Positions 51,456-59,859 of a stretch of DNA of 64,000 nucleotides are shown here, one piece after another. The notes beneath the pieces are model-generated. The model made no database searches. It was not told where the DNA came from and saw only the letters and a list, made by a program, of their open reading frames with translations. The stretch lies in the NCBI RefSeq assembly GCF_027570195.1, contig NZ_JAKMUZ010000007.1, positions 1-64,000 on the forward strand, in the 5' to 3' direction. The translations under genes were made by a program, and so were the position numbers. Position 1 is the first letter of the stretch; every line of letters starts with the position of its first letter. The stretch is from Corynebacterium yonathiae. Lineage in GTDB: Bacteria > Actinomycetota > Actinomycetes > Mycobacteriales > Mycobacteriaceae.

Positions 51456-52634
51456 TTAGTTCTCCAGTCTTTTCTGTAAGTAAAGGGCTCGGCCAACGGC
51501 GAAGATATTGGCGGCAAGACCTATCCCCATCATGATAAGCCCGGCCGCAATAGCATCCAGCAAGCTAAGTAGTCCGCCCAGGTTGATGAGCAGCAGACGA
51601 GCGTAACCGGTGCGGTCCGCGGTATTGGGGCGCGCCCCGGTAAGTATGGGCAGCAGGTGGTGTAGGACACCGGTCACCAGCTGCAAAAGGCCAGCACCGA
51701 GGAAGGCGGGAAGCACAACCAAGGTGATGGTGCGCGGATAGGCTCCGACGGCTGCGGAGATGGCATCACCGGCGCACAACGCCAGCATCCACAGCAGGCC
51801 GGCGATGACGGCAACGGTGGCGGTGGTCAGCCGTGGTGAGCGCCCCATGACGGTAGCGAGTACCGGCTGGATGATGAGCAGGGCTGCCAAGACCACGAGC
51901 AGCTGGGCCACGCCTGCAGCTCGGGTGAGGCCTACCGCGTATAGCGCCATCGCACAGCCCAGCCCCGCGCAGTGCACGATGAGCGCACGAATACACCGCG
52001 CACGAGCAGTGGGAGAAATCGCGGTGGCAGACAGCGTGGGAAGCAGCGTTACCACCGTGCCGATGACGGTAAGCCAGGCAAATCCCCAGACCATACCGCG
52101 CGAGTGGGCGCCGATGAGGAGGGAGTACTCGCCTACCCCATTGCCGCTGAGGATGACGAGTACTACGGAGACGATCATGAACACGCTAGCGGCGATATAA
52201 AAGGGCACAGTCACGGCAAAGGAACCAGACAGCGAACCGCGCAGGCGCCGCACCACGAACCACAGGTGCCAGGTGAGGGAGGCGATGATGAGGGTTGAGG
52301 CGACGTCGGCAAGCGGGCTCCAGTCATACCCTGCCCTATCTATGAGCAGCAAAATAAGCCCAATCTGGACTAGGGCCACGCGACTGCCGACGCCCCGATA
52401 GTCCCCACCCGCAGTCCTAGTCAAGGCCTCGGTGAAGTGAGTGGAAAAGACGATGATCGCCGTAGTCAGCGCGCCAATTGTGAAGGGGTGGATGATATCC
52501 CACCACACCACGGGTGCGCCCAAGGAGCTAGCGATGAGCAGGCCGAGGCCAACTAGGATCCACCCTGCGATAAGGGCTGCGGTCAAGATATGCCAACGGC
52601 CACGTGCGGCCAGTGAAATGTCATGAATGCGCAC
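51456..52634 (-). CDS. Polytopic membrane protein with conserved-type His pairs, nirK operon
   Basis: A 392-residue protein with 10-12 hydrophobic helices, of no family I can name with certainty. Notable His: H49 and H66 in helices (DIIHPFTIGA, FSTHFTEA), H177 in GAHSRGMVWGFAWLTVIGTVVTLLPT, and H325/H326 in TGVLHHLLP. The HxxxxxWG...LT..GT...LP pattern recalls subunit-I-like or NnrS-like haem-copper proteins. The GTG at 52634 has an AAGGAGG Shine-Dalgarno 6 nt upstream and overlaps the preceding gene by 14 bp. Electron delivery to NirK or handling of NO is possible. Confidence 0.72.
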   Translation of the reverse strand: MRIHDISLAARGRWHILTAALIAGWILVGLGLLIASSLGAPVVWWDIIHPFTIGALTTAIIVFSTHFTEALTRTAGGDYRGVGSRVALVQIGLILLLIDRAGYDWSPLADVASTLIIASLTWHLWFVVRRLRGSLSGSFAVTVPFYIAASVFMIVSVVLVILSGNGVGEYSLLIGAHSRGMVWGFAWLTVIGTVVTLLPTLSATAISPTARARCIRALIVHCAGLGCAMALYAVGLTRAAGVAQLLVVLAALLIIQPVLATVMGRSPRLTTATVAVIAGLLWMLALCAGDAISAAVGAYPRTITLVVLPAFLGAGLLQLVTGVLHHLLPILTGARPNTADRTGYARLLLINLGGLLSLLDAIAAGLIMMGIGLAANIFAVGRALYLQKRLEN

Positions 52635-53700
52635 GTCGCGCCTCCTTGCCGGTCAAGGTAATGCCGCAGGCGAGAAACACTATTACCGCACTAATAGTAA
52701 CCACTCCGCCGCTTTGGAGCGCTGTGGTGTGCTGGGCACAATCTGCAAGGACTCGCAGCGCAAGGCCACCATGCAAGAGCCCCACAGGTACGTAGAGCAC
52801 TTTGTGGTACGGCAAGCGGCGGCAAATAACAGAGGTGACGATGATGGGCGCGTGCGCGAAAATCATGGACATGACAAAGCCCAGGAAAATGGTGTGCACC
52901 GAGGCATCATAGACAAAGCCGGTAGCCTCGCCATAGATTAGCCACAAGTACCCGCCGAGCGCGAGCCAGGCGTAGCCGGCCAGCATGCATGCCGCCGAAT
53001 AGCGCGGCAATCCTTGTGAGCGCACCAAGTTCTTGGCCACGTCCACCCGCGCGGTGGCCGCGGCGATAGCAATCAGCGCCAGCCCCATAGTGCGATAGCC
53101 CACCGCCGGGGAAAGCATATAGATAACGCTGACTGCCGCCAGCCCCAGCACTAAGAGGGTGAGATGATTTTCGGCGCGAGTGCCGGCCATGGTTACGCGC
53201 GCTAATTCCATGCGCTCGCCGATGATGGTGGCCACGGCATAAAGTGCGCACAGCGGCATCGCTGTAGCAAACCCCGGCCCCATGGCCCAGAGGGCGGCGG
53301 CGACTACTCCCCCAATGACGCCGACTGTCTGCACCAGAATCGCGAGGCTAGCCTGGCGACGGTAGATAGTGGCATAGATGCAGCCAAGGACAAGGAATCC
53401 GGCGGCAAAGAACATGGCTGCGACCCCACGCGGTAGGCCGGCGAGAATGCTGAGCACGCCAACGACGTGACACACAGGCCCCGCCCAGGCCCACGTGGTG
53501 CGCACGGCGACGACGCGTTCGAGGCCGATGGCTCCGCCTAAGAAGCCGAAGACCATAAGCGGGCCGTGGTCGGCAGCAAAGGATGCTCCCGGGGTAGCGT
53601 TCAGCCCCAGGAGGGAGGCGCCCGCACCCAGCCCAACCAGCAGGGATAGCCCTGCACAGGCGAGAAAGATAAGGCGATGCGCCACGCTATTATTTTGCAC
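52621..53700 (-). CDS. NnrS-like multi-span membrane protein, nirK operon
   Basis: A 359-residue protein with about 12 hydrophobic helices. H45 in AADHGPLMVFGFLGGAIGLE, and H269/H283 in VHTIFLGFVMSMIFAHAPIIVTSVI, resemble the haem/copper-binding His motifs of NnrS proteins, which protect against NO stress. Starts with GTG at 53700, 7 nt after TACGAT (leaderless), so it leads the operon 53700-50088. It is divergent from the DUF2249 gene. The family assignment is by motif only. Confidence 0.72.
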   Translation of the reverse strand: MQNNSVAHRLIFLACAGLSLLVGLGAGASLLGLNATPGASFAADHGPLMVFGFLGGAIGLERVVAVRTTWAWAGPVCHVVGVLSILAGLPRGVAAMFFAAGFLVLGCIYATIYRRQASLAILVQTVGVIGGVVAAALWAMGPGFATAMPLCALYAVATIIGERMELARVTMAGTRAENHLTLLVLGLAAVSVIYMLSPAVGYRTMGLALIAIAAATARVDVAKNLVRSQGLPRYSAACMLAGYAWLALGGYLWLIYGEATGFVYDASVHTIFLGFVMSMIFAHAPIIVTSVICRRLPYHKVLYVPVGLLHGGLALRVLADCAQHTTALQSGGVVTISAVIVFLACGITLTGKEARRAHS

Positions 53701-53766
53701 GAGTTTTATCGTACTAATATTGGGGTCAGAGCGAAACTCGCACCCCAGTAGAAAGGACTACTAGCC
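53701..53766. promoter_or_regulatory. Divergent promoter of the nirK operon and DUF2249 gene
   Basis: The minus-strand -10 TACGAT (53708-53713) is 7 nt from the GTG of the NnrS-like gene. An inverted repeat TGGGGT (53721-53726) / ACCCCA (53742-53747) with an inner GAG/CTC lies between it and the AAAGGA Shine-Dalgarno of the DUF2249 gene. The 10-mer ACTAATATTG at 53713-53722 recurs upstream of lutA. A shared regulator site is likely. Confidence 0.5.
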
Positions 53767-54027
53767 ATGCAGCTGCCCATCTCCGACGCCAATAAGCCGC
53801 ATTCCATCCCCACCCTCAACGCCTCCGAAATTCCGCACGCCGTTCGCCACGGTGCCATCCATGGCGCGCTAGGCACCCTAAATGTAGGCGAATCAATGCT
53901 CCTCATCGCCCCGCATAACCCGGTTCCGCTGCTCAAAGAGGTCGAGTCCCGCGCGGAGAAGTTCGAGCTTGAATACCTCAAGGAAGAAGAAAACGACTTC
54001 CACATCAAATTCACCCGCGTGAGCTAA
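53767..54027 (+). CDS. DUF2249 protein
   Basis: An 86-residue cytosolic protein with the DUF2249 pattern: LNASEIPHAVRHGAIHGALGTLNVGESMLLIAPHNPVPLL, residues 17-56. Such proteins are commonly found near denitrification and NO-related genes; the biochemical role is unknown. It is divergent from the nirK operon, consistent with that link. AAAGGA lies 9 nt before the ATG. Confidence 0.85.
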   Translation: MQLPISDANKPHSIPTLNASEIPHAVRHGAIHGALGTLNVGESMLLIAPHNPVPLLKEVESRAEKFELEYLKEEENDFHIKFTRVS

Positions 54028-54102
54028 TCCTTTGCTCAGCGGAGGGCTATTCTAGGTAGGTCATACTCACCGCCGAAGAAGCCGAAAAGGACCTCTCCGC
54101 AG

Positions 54103-54867
54103 ATGCAAAAACGCGTCACCGTACTCCTCGTTGCCTTGGGAATTGCTCTTTCAGCCTGCGCTCCACAAACGTCAGTAACCTCGCCGCAGGATGCGACGGA
54201 TCCCACGCTCAATGTACTGGCGGCCTCATCTACCCGCGTCATCAATGAGGAACTTACCCAGCGCGCCGGCCAGCTCGAATCCCCGGTGATTTTGAGCTTT
54301 GAAAATGGCGGCTCTTCCGATCTGGTAAGTAAGCTGGGTGAAGGCGCCCCGGCCGATCTGCTCCTCACGGCTTCCAAGAAGACCATGGATAAGGCGGTCC
54401 AGGATGGCACCGTCACCACACCTGAGGTGCTCGCCACCAATGTCATGGTCATGGTGGTTCCCAAGGGAAATCCGGCGGGAATCCATTCCGTGCACGATCT
54501 CTCCCACTCCCATCACTTCGTACTCTGCGATCCGCAGGTTCCCTGCGGTGATATTTCCTCCCAAATCATCGATGACCAGCAATTGGACGTGCACCCCTCC
54601 TCCCAGGAGCGCCAGGTGGCAGACGTTTTAGGAAAGGTGGCCTCGGGCGAAGCCGATGCTGGATGGGTCTACTCCACCGATGCCGCCGCGGCCGGTAATG
54701 ACGTTGAGGTGATTGATATTCCAGGAGCGGAGAAATTCTCTAATCAGATCTTGGGCGCCGTTGCCACGGACGCCTCTCATCCCGACCAGGCCCGCGCGGT
54801 GCTCGAGGTATTGGGCAGCGACTTTAATTCCACCTGGCGCGACCTCGGCTTTACCCCAGCGGAGTAG
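54103..54867 (+). CDS. modA: Molybdate ABC transporter substrate-binding protein
   Basis: Binds molybdate outside the cell. The 254-residue lipoprotein has a signal peptide with lipobox LSAC (residues 16-19, Cys at 19). NVLAASSTRVINEEL, FENGGSSDLVSKLGEGAPADLLLTASKKTMDKA and GEADAGWVYSTDA are ModA-typical. It supplies the molybdenum for the cofactor genes at 46-50 kb. 3 bp separate it from modBC. Confidence 0.94.
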   Translation: MQKRVTVLLVALGIALSACAPQTSVTSPQDATDPTLNVLAASSTRVINEELTQRAGQLESPVILSFENGGSSDLVSKLGEGAPADLLLTASKKTMDKAVQDGTVTTPEVLATNVMVMVVPKGNPAGIHSVHDLSHSHHFVLCDPQVPCGDISSQIIDDQQLDVHPSSQERQVADVLGKVASGEADAGWVYSTDAAAAGNDVEVIDIPGAEKFSNQILGAVATDASHPDQARAVLEVLGSDFNSTWRDLGFTPAE

Positions 54868-54870
54868 TCT

Positions 54871-56703
54871 ATGTCCGCCCCTCAGCCCGTCCGCCCCAAG
54901 TCCCCGCTGCTCATCGGCCTCATTGGCATCATTGCGGTGGCTATCATCATCGTTCCCGTGGCAGCTCTCGGGCTGCGGGTGCCGTGGGCGCGCATCGGCG
55001 ATTACCTTGCACGCGACGAGATTCGAGACATGCTGCTCATCTCCGTGGCGGCGGCTTTCCAATCCATGGTGCTCGCGGTCGTATTGGGCTTAGGGCTGGC
55101 AGTGTGGGTCCAGCAGCTCGGCCGCGGCAGCGCCATTATTCGCCTCTTGGTCTACCTCCCGTTGGCCATGCCACCGGTGGTGGGCGGCTTGGCCCTTACC
55201 GCAGCCTTTGGCCGCAAGGGGTATCTGGCCCCGCTTCTCGACGCCCTGGGGATCCATCTCTCCTTCGCTTTCCCCGGAGTCGTGGTGGCGCAGACCTTCG
55301 TGGCGCTACCCTTTGTGGTGGTAGCGGTCGATTCGGCGCTGCGCCAACTAGACCAGGAAATCCTCGCTTCTGCACGGGGCGTGGGCTTGGGGCGTTGGGA
55401 GATACTCGGAAAAGTAACCCTTCCTTCGATCGCGCCGGCTGTGGCTACTGGCGCGGGGTTGGCCTTCGCGCGCTCGTTGGGCGAATTTGGCACGACGCTG
55501 ACCTTTGCCGGGTCTCAACCTGGGGTTACCCGCACGATGCCGCTGGGCATCTACTTAGAGCGCGAGGTCGACGCGGACGGCGCCTACGTGCTCTCCGCCC
55601 TGCTTATCGGGCTGGCGTTGGTCTGCCTGGCGCTGGCGGGCTTGCCGGCCCTGCGCAGGCGGCGCTACCAGCCGCGGGCAAGGCAGTTGCATTCCATGGA
55701 CGTGGATAAGCTCCGCGAGCTCACCCAACCGAAGAATGCACAGGCGCTTTCGGTTACGGTCGATGGCGTGCGCACGGCATTGTCCCCGGGCGCGATTACG
55801 GCTGTGGTGGGACCGAACGGCTCCGGCAAGACCACACTTATGGGGCGCATTGCCGGGCGCCTTTGCGGCGGTGAGGTTTCTCCAGGGGGAACCGATATCG
55901 TCTTACTCACCCAGCGACCGGGCTTGCCGCCGCGCTCGACGGCCCAGCAAGCGGTCGCCATGGTTACCCGCGATACTGACCGTGCGCAGGAGCTTCTCGC
56001 GGCAGCAGGATTGCGCGAGCTTGCCGACGTCCCAGTAACAGCCCTCTCCGGCGGCCAAGCCGCCCACGTGGCCCTGGTGCGCGCGCTAGCCGCCCGGCCG
56101 GCCGTTCTCATACTCGACGAGCCCCTTGCCGCAGTTGATGTGAGATCAGCCGAAAGGTGGCGCCATTTTCTGCACGCGGCCCGCAAGGATCGGACCACCC
56201 TGCTCGTTACGCATAATGCACTCGATATTGCGAATCTGGCGCAGGACATGCTGGTCATGGAATCCGGCCGAGTGCGAGCACACGGCGCTACCGCGCGGCT
56301 GCTTGATGCCCCTCCAACTGGCTTCGTTGCGGCACTAGCGGGGCTTAACCGCCTCGAAGGAACAGTAACCGCCAAAGGCTCTTCCACTGTAGAGGTCGCC
56401 TGCGGAGATATTGCTATTCTGGCAACACCAGAGCACGCGCCTGTTCGGCCCGAACAAAAAGTGGCGGTGACATTCGATCCGCATGCGGCGACAATCGGCA
56501 CTGCGCCGGAAGCCTGCAACCAGTGGTCCGTGCGAGTCCTAGCCGTCGAGGCCACCAGCCTCTCAGCAGCACAGCTGCGCTTGGGCCTGGGCGGCCACGA
56601 GGTCACCGTACCGGTAGACCGCGAATCAGCTTTAGGTATTGCGGTAGGTAGCACCGTATCCTTAGCAGTATCTCAAGCAAACGTTTTTGTCCACCCCAAA
56701 TAA
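54871..56703 (+). CDS. modBC: Fused molybdate permease/ATPase
   Basis: One 610-residue polypeptide joins ModB and ModC. Residues 1-265 are a permease with six membrane helices and the EAA-type loop (LDQEILASARGVGLGRWEILGKVTLP). Residues 275-490 are the ATPase: Walker A VGPNGSGKTT, signature LSGGQ, Walker B LILDEPLAAVD, H-loop LLVTHNALD. A Mop/TOBE-like tail (about 490-610, VRVLAVEATSLSAAQLRL) follows. ModB and ModC are usually separate genes. Confidence 0.92.
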   Translation: MSAPQPVRPKSPLLIGLIGIIAVAIIIVPVAALGLRVPWARIGDYLARDEIRDMLLISVAAAFQSMVLAVVLGLGLAVWVQQLGRGSAIIRLLVYLPLAMPPVVGGLALTAAFGRKGYLAPLLDALGIHLSFAFPGVVVAQTFVALPFVVVAVDSALRQLDQEILASARGVGLGRWEILGKVTLPSIAPAVATGAGLAFARSLGEFGTTLTFAGSQPGVTRTMPLGIYLEREVDADGAYVLSALLIGLALVCLALAGLPALRRRRYQPRARQLHSMDVDKLRELTQPKNAQALSVTVDGVRTALSPGAITAVVGPNGSGKTTLMGRIAGRLCGGEVSPGGTDIVLLTQRPGLPPRSTAQQAVAMVTRDTDRAQELLAAAGLRELADVPVTALSGGQAAHVALVRALAARPAVLILDEPLAAVDVRSAERWRHFLHAARKDRTTLLVTHNALDIANLAQDMLVMESGRVRAHGATARLLDAPPTGFVAALAGLNRLEGTVTAKGSSTVEVACGDIAILATPEHAPVRPEQKVAVTFDPHAATIGTAPEACNQWSVRVLAVEATSLSAAQLRLGLGGHEVTVPVDRESALGIAVGSTVSLAVSQANVFVHPK

Positions 56704-56713
56704 AATCTCTGTT

Positions 56714-57400
56714 ATGCAGACTCCAAGGCGGATTTCTACCATGCCTGATTCACTACCCCGGCCCACTACCGAACTCTTCCCGGAGGCCCTCAACCTCTCG
56801 CCTAAGCAGCGCGAGGTACTCGCTGCTTTGCAACGCCATTCCGCTGGCGCCAAGGCCAGCACCGTCGCCGAAGAGCTTGGCATGCACGTCAACACTGCCC
56901 GCGGGCACATCGATGAGTTGGTCAGCGCCGGAGCCGTGAACGTACTATCCGCGCCGACTAAAGGGCGGGGACGCCCCTCCCTGATTTTTCAAGCCCGCGT
57001 ACCGGATAATAAAGCGGTGGCAGAGGAATACATCACCCTCGTCGAAGTACTGACCACCATGCTAGCGGGCAAGGAAGATCTAGATGACGCCGCGTCTGCC
57101 AAGGCCATCGAAATCGGGCGCCGCTGGGCACGCGCCGCAGGCGCGGAGGACTCCGATCGCGCGCTCGATACGCTCTTTTCCACCCTGCGTGATATGGGCT
57201 TTGACCCCGCCACGCGGCCGGACTCCACCGACATTGAGCTCCAGGCCTGCCCGTTTGTCTCTTCGGGGCTTAAGCCTTCACCGTTCCTTTGCGCGGTACA
57301 CGCTGGCTTCCTGCAAGAATCCAGCGATGAAGACACCATCATTAACTTGGTTCCGCGCCAGCCTCACAATGTATGCAGGCTGGAAATTAAGCCTGCGTAA
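56714..57400 (+). CDS. ArnR-like winged-helix regulator with three C-terminal cysteines
   Basis: A 228-residue transcriptional regulator. The winged helix spans residues 28-92 ([12 protein letters not shown]...[28 protein letters not shown]...GRGRPSLIF). The C-terminal domain has C179 (ACPF), C193 ([10 protein letters not shown]) and C221, a SufR/ArnR-like pattern suited to an Fe-S cluster. In C. glutamicum ArnR lies near thrB, represses nar and hmp, and responds to NO; this gene is in the same place. The start at 56714 is leaderless: TAAAAT, overlapping the modBC stop, is 7 nt upstream. Its 3' end overlaps thrB by 14 bp. Confidence 0.78.
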   Translation: MQTPRRISTMPDSLPRPTTELFPEALNLSPKQREVLAALQRHSAGAKASTVAEELGMHVNTARGHIDELVSAGAVNVLSAPTKGRGRPSLIFQARVPDNKAVAEEYITLVEVLTTMLAGKEDLDDAASAKAIEIGRRWARAAGAEDSDRALDTLFSTLRDMGFDPATRPDSTDIELQACPFVSSGLKPSPFLCAVHAGFLQESSDEDTIINLVPRQPHNVCRLEIKPA

Positions 57401-58316
57401 GCTCCACGCTGACGGGGCCGGCGACGGTGAGATCGAGGACGCGGAGGTTTTGCTCGCGGGCGTCGGCAAGAATACTCTCATCGATGTCCTCGGTGTGCAG
57501 CACCATCACGGTGGGGCCGGCGCCGGAAAGGTAGGCCGCATAACCGCGGTTGCGCAGGCGGTTAACCCACTCGGCGGTCACCGGAAGCACATCTGCCCGG
57601 TACGGCTGGTGCAGGCGATCGCGGGTGCCTTCCCATAAAAGGTCCGGATAGTTTTGCAATGCAGCCACTTGCACCGCGGTGCGCGAGACGTTAAATGCCG
57701 CATCCGAATGCGTCACGTGCGACGGCAATACGCGACGCACCGCTTGGGTCGAGGCATGAAAATCCGGCACGAGCGCGGTGGCGCGAATATCTTTGTGCAC
57801 CTTGATGGAAGCGGCGCGGTAGTCCGGCAGGGAGTGGCCATCGACGGGGACATGGGTCCACGACACCACGGCATCCCCCAGCACGGAGGCGGCCGCATTA
57901 TCGGGGTGGCCTTCAAAAGCGGAAGAAAGCTGCACCACCTGGTCTTGGGTCAGGGGGCTTCCCGCCAGCGCATTGCCAGCGGCGACGCCCGCGACAGCGG
58001 CGGAGGCGGAAGAGCCTAGGCCACGCGACTGCGGAATATTATTATGCGAAACCACCCGCAGGCCCGGCGCGGTAGCATCGGCTGCCGAGAGCGCGGAGCG
58101 AATCGCCTTAACCACTAGGTGGGAGCCATCGCGCGGCAGGTCTTCTGCGCCCTCACCAAAAATCTCTACCTCCAGCCCAGAGGGGGTGACCTCTACCTCG
58201 ACGGTGTCATAAAGGCTTAGCGCCATGCCCAAGGTGTCGTAACCGGGGCCCAGATTCGCCGTAGAAGCGGGAACGGTCACGATTGCTTTGGTGCCGACTT
58301 CAACTTCGATACTCAT
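57387..58316 (-). CDS. thrB: Homoserine kinase
   Basis: Phosphorylates homoserine in threonine synthesis. The 309-residue GHMP kinase has [18 protein letters not shown] and the ATP loop [21 protein letters not shown]. It follows hom by 24 bp, and a TAGACT box (58325-58330) 8 nt before the ATG suggests an additional internal promoter. Confidence 0.96.
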   Translation of the reverse strand: MSIEVEVGTKAIVTVPASTANLGPGYDTLGMALSLYDTVEVEVTPSGLEVEIFGEGAEDLPRDGSHLVVKAIRSALSAADATAPGLRVVSHNNIPQSRGLGSSASAAVAGVAAGNALAGSPLTQDQVVQLSSAFEGHPDNAAASVLGDAVVSWTHVPVDGHSLPDYRAASIKVHKDIRATALVPDFHASTQAVRRVLPSHVTHSDAAFNVSRTAVQVAALQNYPDLLWEGTRDRLHQPYRADVLPVTAEWVNRLRNRGYAAYLSGAGPTVMVLHTEDIDESILADAREQNLRVLDLTVAGPVSVELTQA

Positions 58317-58340
58317 AATTGTCCAGTCTATTGCGCCGGG

Positions 58341-59684
58341 CTAGCTGCCGAGGCGGATTACGGAATGGACGGCCTTGACCTCATCTAGCTCGCCCAAAGC
58401 CGCCACGATCTTGTCCAAGGTGGCTTCCTTGGCAGCATGGGTGACCACGATAAGGCGGGCGGTATCTTCGCCATCCTCCTGGCGCACCGTGCGCAGGGAT
58501 ACGCCATTATTGGCAAAGGCCGCAGAGATGGCCGCGAGCACACCGGTGCGGTCTTGGACCTCCATATCGATGTGATAGCGCGTTTCCACCTCACCAAAGT
58601 CGGCAATGGGAAGATTAGCGTAGGTATTTTCACCCGGTGCGCGGCCGCCGTGGACGATATTGCGGGCTGCACCGACGACGTCGCCAAGCACGGCAGAAGC
58701 CGTAGGATTGCCACCTGCGCCATTGCCGTAGAACATCAGGGAGCCTGCGGCCTCGGCCTCGACGAAGATGGCATTATAGGACTCGCTGACAGAGGCCAGC
58801 GGGTGCTCCTTGGGCACCAAAGTGGGGTGTACGCGGGCGTTGACAGCCTCGGAGCCGTCCTCTCGCTGGAGGCGCTCGCAGATGGCCAGCAGTTTGATGG
58901 AATAGCCGGCATCATTGGCCGCCGCGATATCCGCAGCCGTGACCTTGGTAATGCCCTCGCAGTGCACGTCTTCAAACTTCACGCGGGTGTGAAAACCCAA
59001 AGATGCCATAATGGCGGCCTTGGAGGCGGCGTCGTGGCCCTCAACATCCGCGGTGGGATCAGCCTCGGCGTAGCCCAGGCGGGTAGCCTCGGCCAGTGCC
59101 TCATCATAAGAGGCACCCGTGGACTCCATCGCATCCAAGATGAAGTTGGTCGTGCCGTTGACGATGCCGGAGATGCGCTCTACCTGATCGCCGGCCAAGG
59201 AGCGGCGCAGCATGCCCACTACCGGGATGGCGGCGGCCACTGCAGCCTCAAAATAAAGGTCTACTCCGGCGCGGTCAGCGGCCTCTGCCAACTCGTCTGC
59301 GTGCGCAGCTACCAGCGCCTTATTAGCGGTAACTACAGATTTTCCGGAATTTAGCGCGGCGAGGACCAACTCGCGTGGGAAATCAATACCGCCAATGACC
59401 TCCACGACGAGATCGATATCATCGCGGGCGACAAGTGCCTTGGCATCATCGGTCAAAAGCTCCTGGGGCACGCCCGGGCGAAGCTTATTCTTATTTTGGA
59501 TAGCAATGCCGCGAATCTCGGCGGGGCCGCCAATGCGGTGAGCAAAGGCATCAGCATTCTCTCCCAGCAAGCGAAAGACCTCAGCACCAACGGTGCCAAA
59601 ACCCAGTAGAGCGATGCCAACGGTCTCGCCCTCGCCCTTGCCGGAATGCTTTTGTGCCTGAAGCTCACTAGTCAATGCAGCCAT
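58341..59684 (-). CDS. hom: Homoserine dehydrogenase
   Basis: Reduces aspartate semialdehyde to homoserine. The 447-residue protein has the NAD(P) loop VGIALLGFGTVGAEVFR, the catalytic-domain motif GIVNGTTNFILDAM with YAEADPTADVEGHDAASKAAI, and a C-terminal ACT domain (YHIDMEVQDRTGVLAAISAAFANNGVSL) that mediates threonine feedback in the genus. Minus-strand TATAGT near 59750 is a possible -10; a leader of about 60 nt follows. Confidence 0.97.
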   Translation of the reverse strand: MAALTSELQAQKHSGKGEGETVGIALLGFGTVGAEVFRLLGENADAFAHRIGGPAEIRGIAIQNKNKLRPGVPQELLTDDAKALVARDDIDLVVEVIGGIDFPRELVLAALNSGKSVVTANKALVAAHADELAEAADRAGVDLYFEAAVAAAIPVVGMLRRSLAGDQVERISGIVNGTTNFILDAMESTGASYDEALAEATRLGYAEADPTADVEGHDAASKAAIMASLGFHTRVKFEDVHCEGITKVTAADIAAANDAGYSIKLLAICERLQREDGSEAVNARVHPTLVPKEHPLASVSESYNAIFVEAEAAGSLMFYGNGAGGNPTASAVLGDVVGAARNIVHGGRAPGENTYANLPIADFGEVETRYHIDMEVQDRTGVLAAISAAFANNGVSLRTVRQEDGEDTARLIVVTHAAKEATLDKIVAALGELDEVKAVHSVIRLGS

Positions 59685-59795
59685 AGTCCGTCTCCATATT
59701 GAAGTTGGGGTTAACGTGTTATTCCCGCTCGGTGCGGATACAGGACACTATACAGAACAAGCTGTCTACTTTCGCCCTAAATAGACCCACAGATA

Positions 59796-59843
59796 GAAAA
59801 GTCCCCGTCACAAGGCCTGAATTAAATTAGACCTTGTGGCGGG
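59796..59843 (-). terminator. Terminator of the argS-lysA operon
   Basis: CCCGTCACAAGG (59804-59815) and CCTTGTGGCGGG (59832-59843) pair over 12 bp with one G-T pair around a 16-nt loop. On the minus strand the stem is followed by ACTTTTCT. It lies just after the lysA stop and before the hom promoter. Confidence 0.85.
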
Positions 59844-59859
59844 AGACAGCGGGCGCGGG

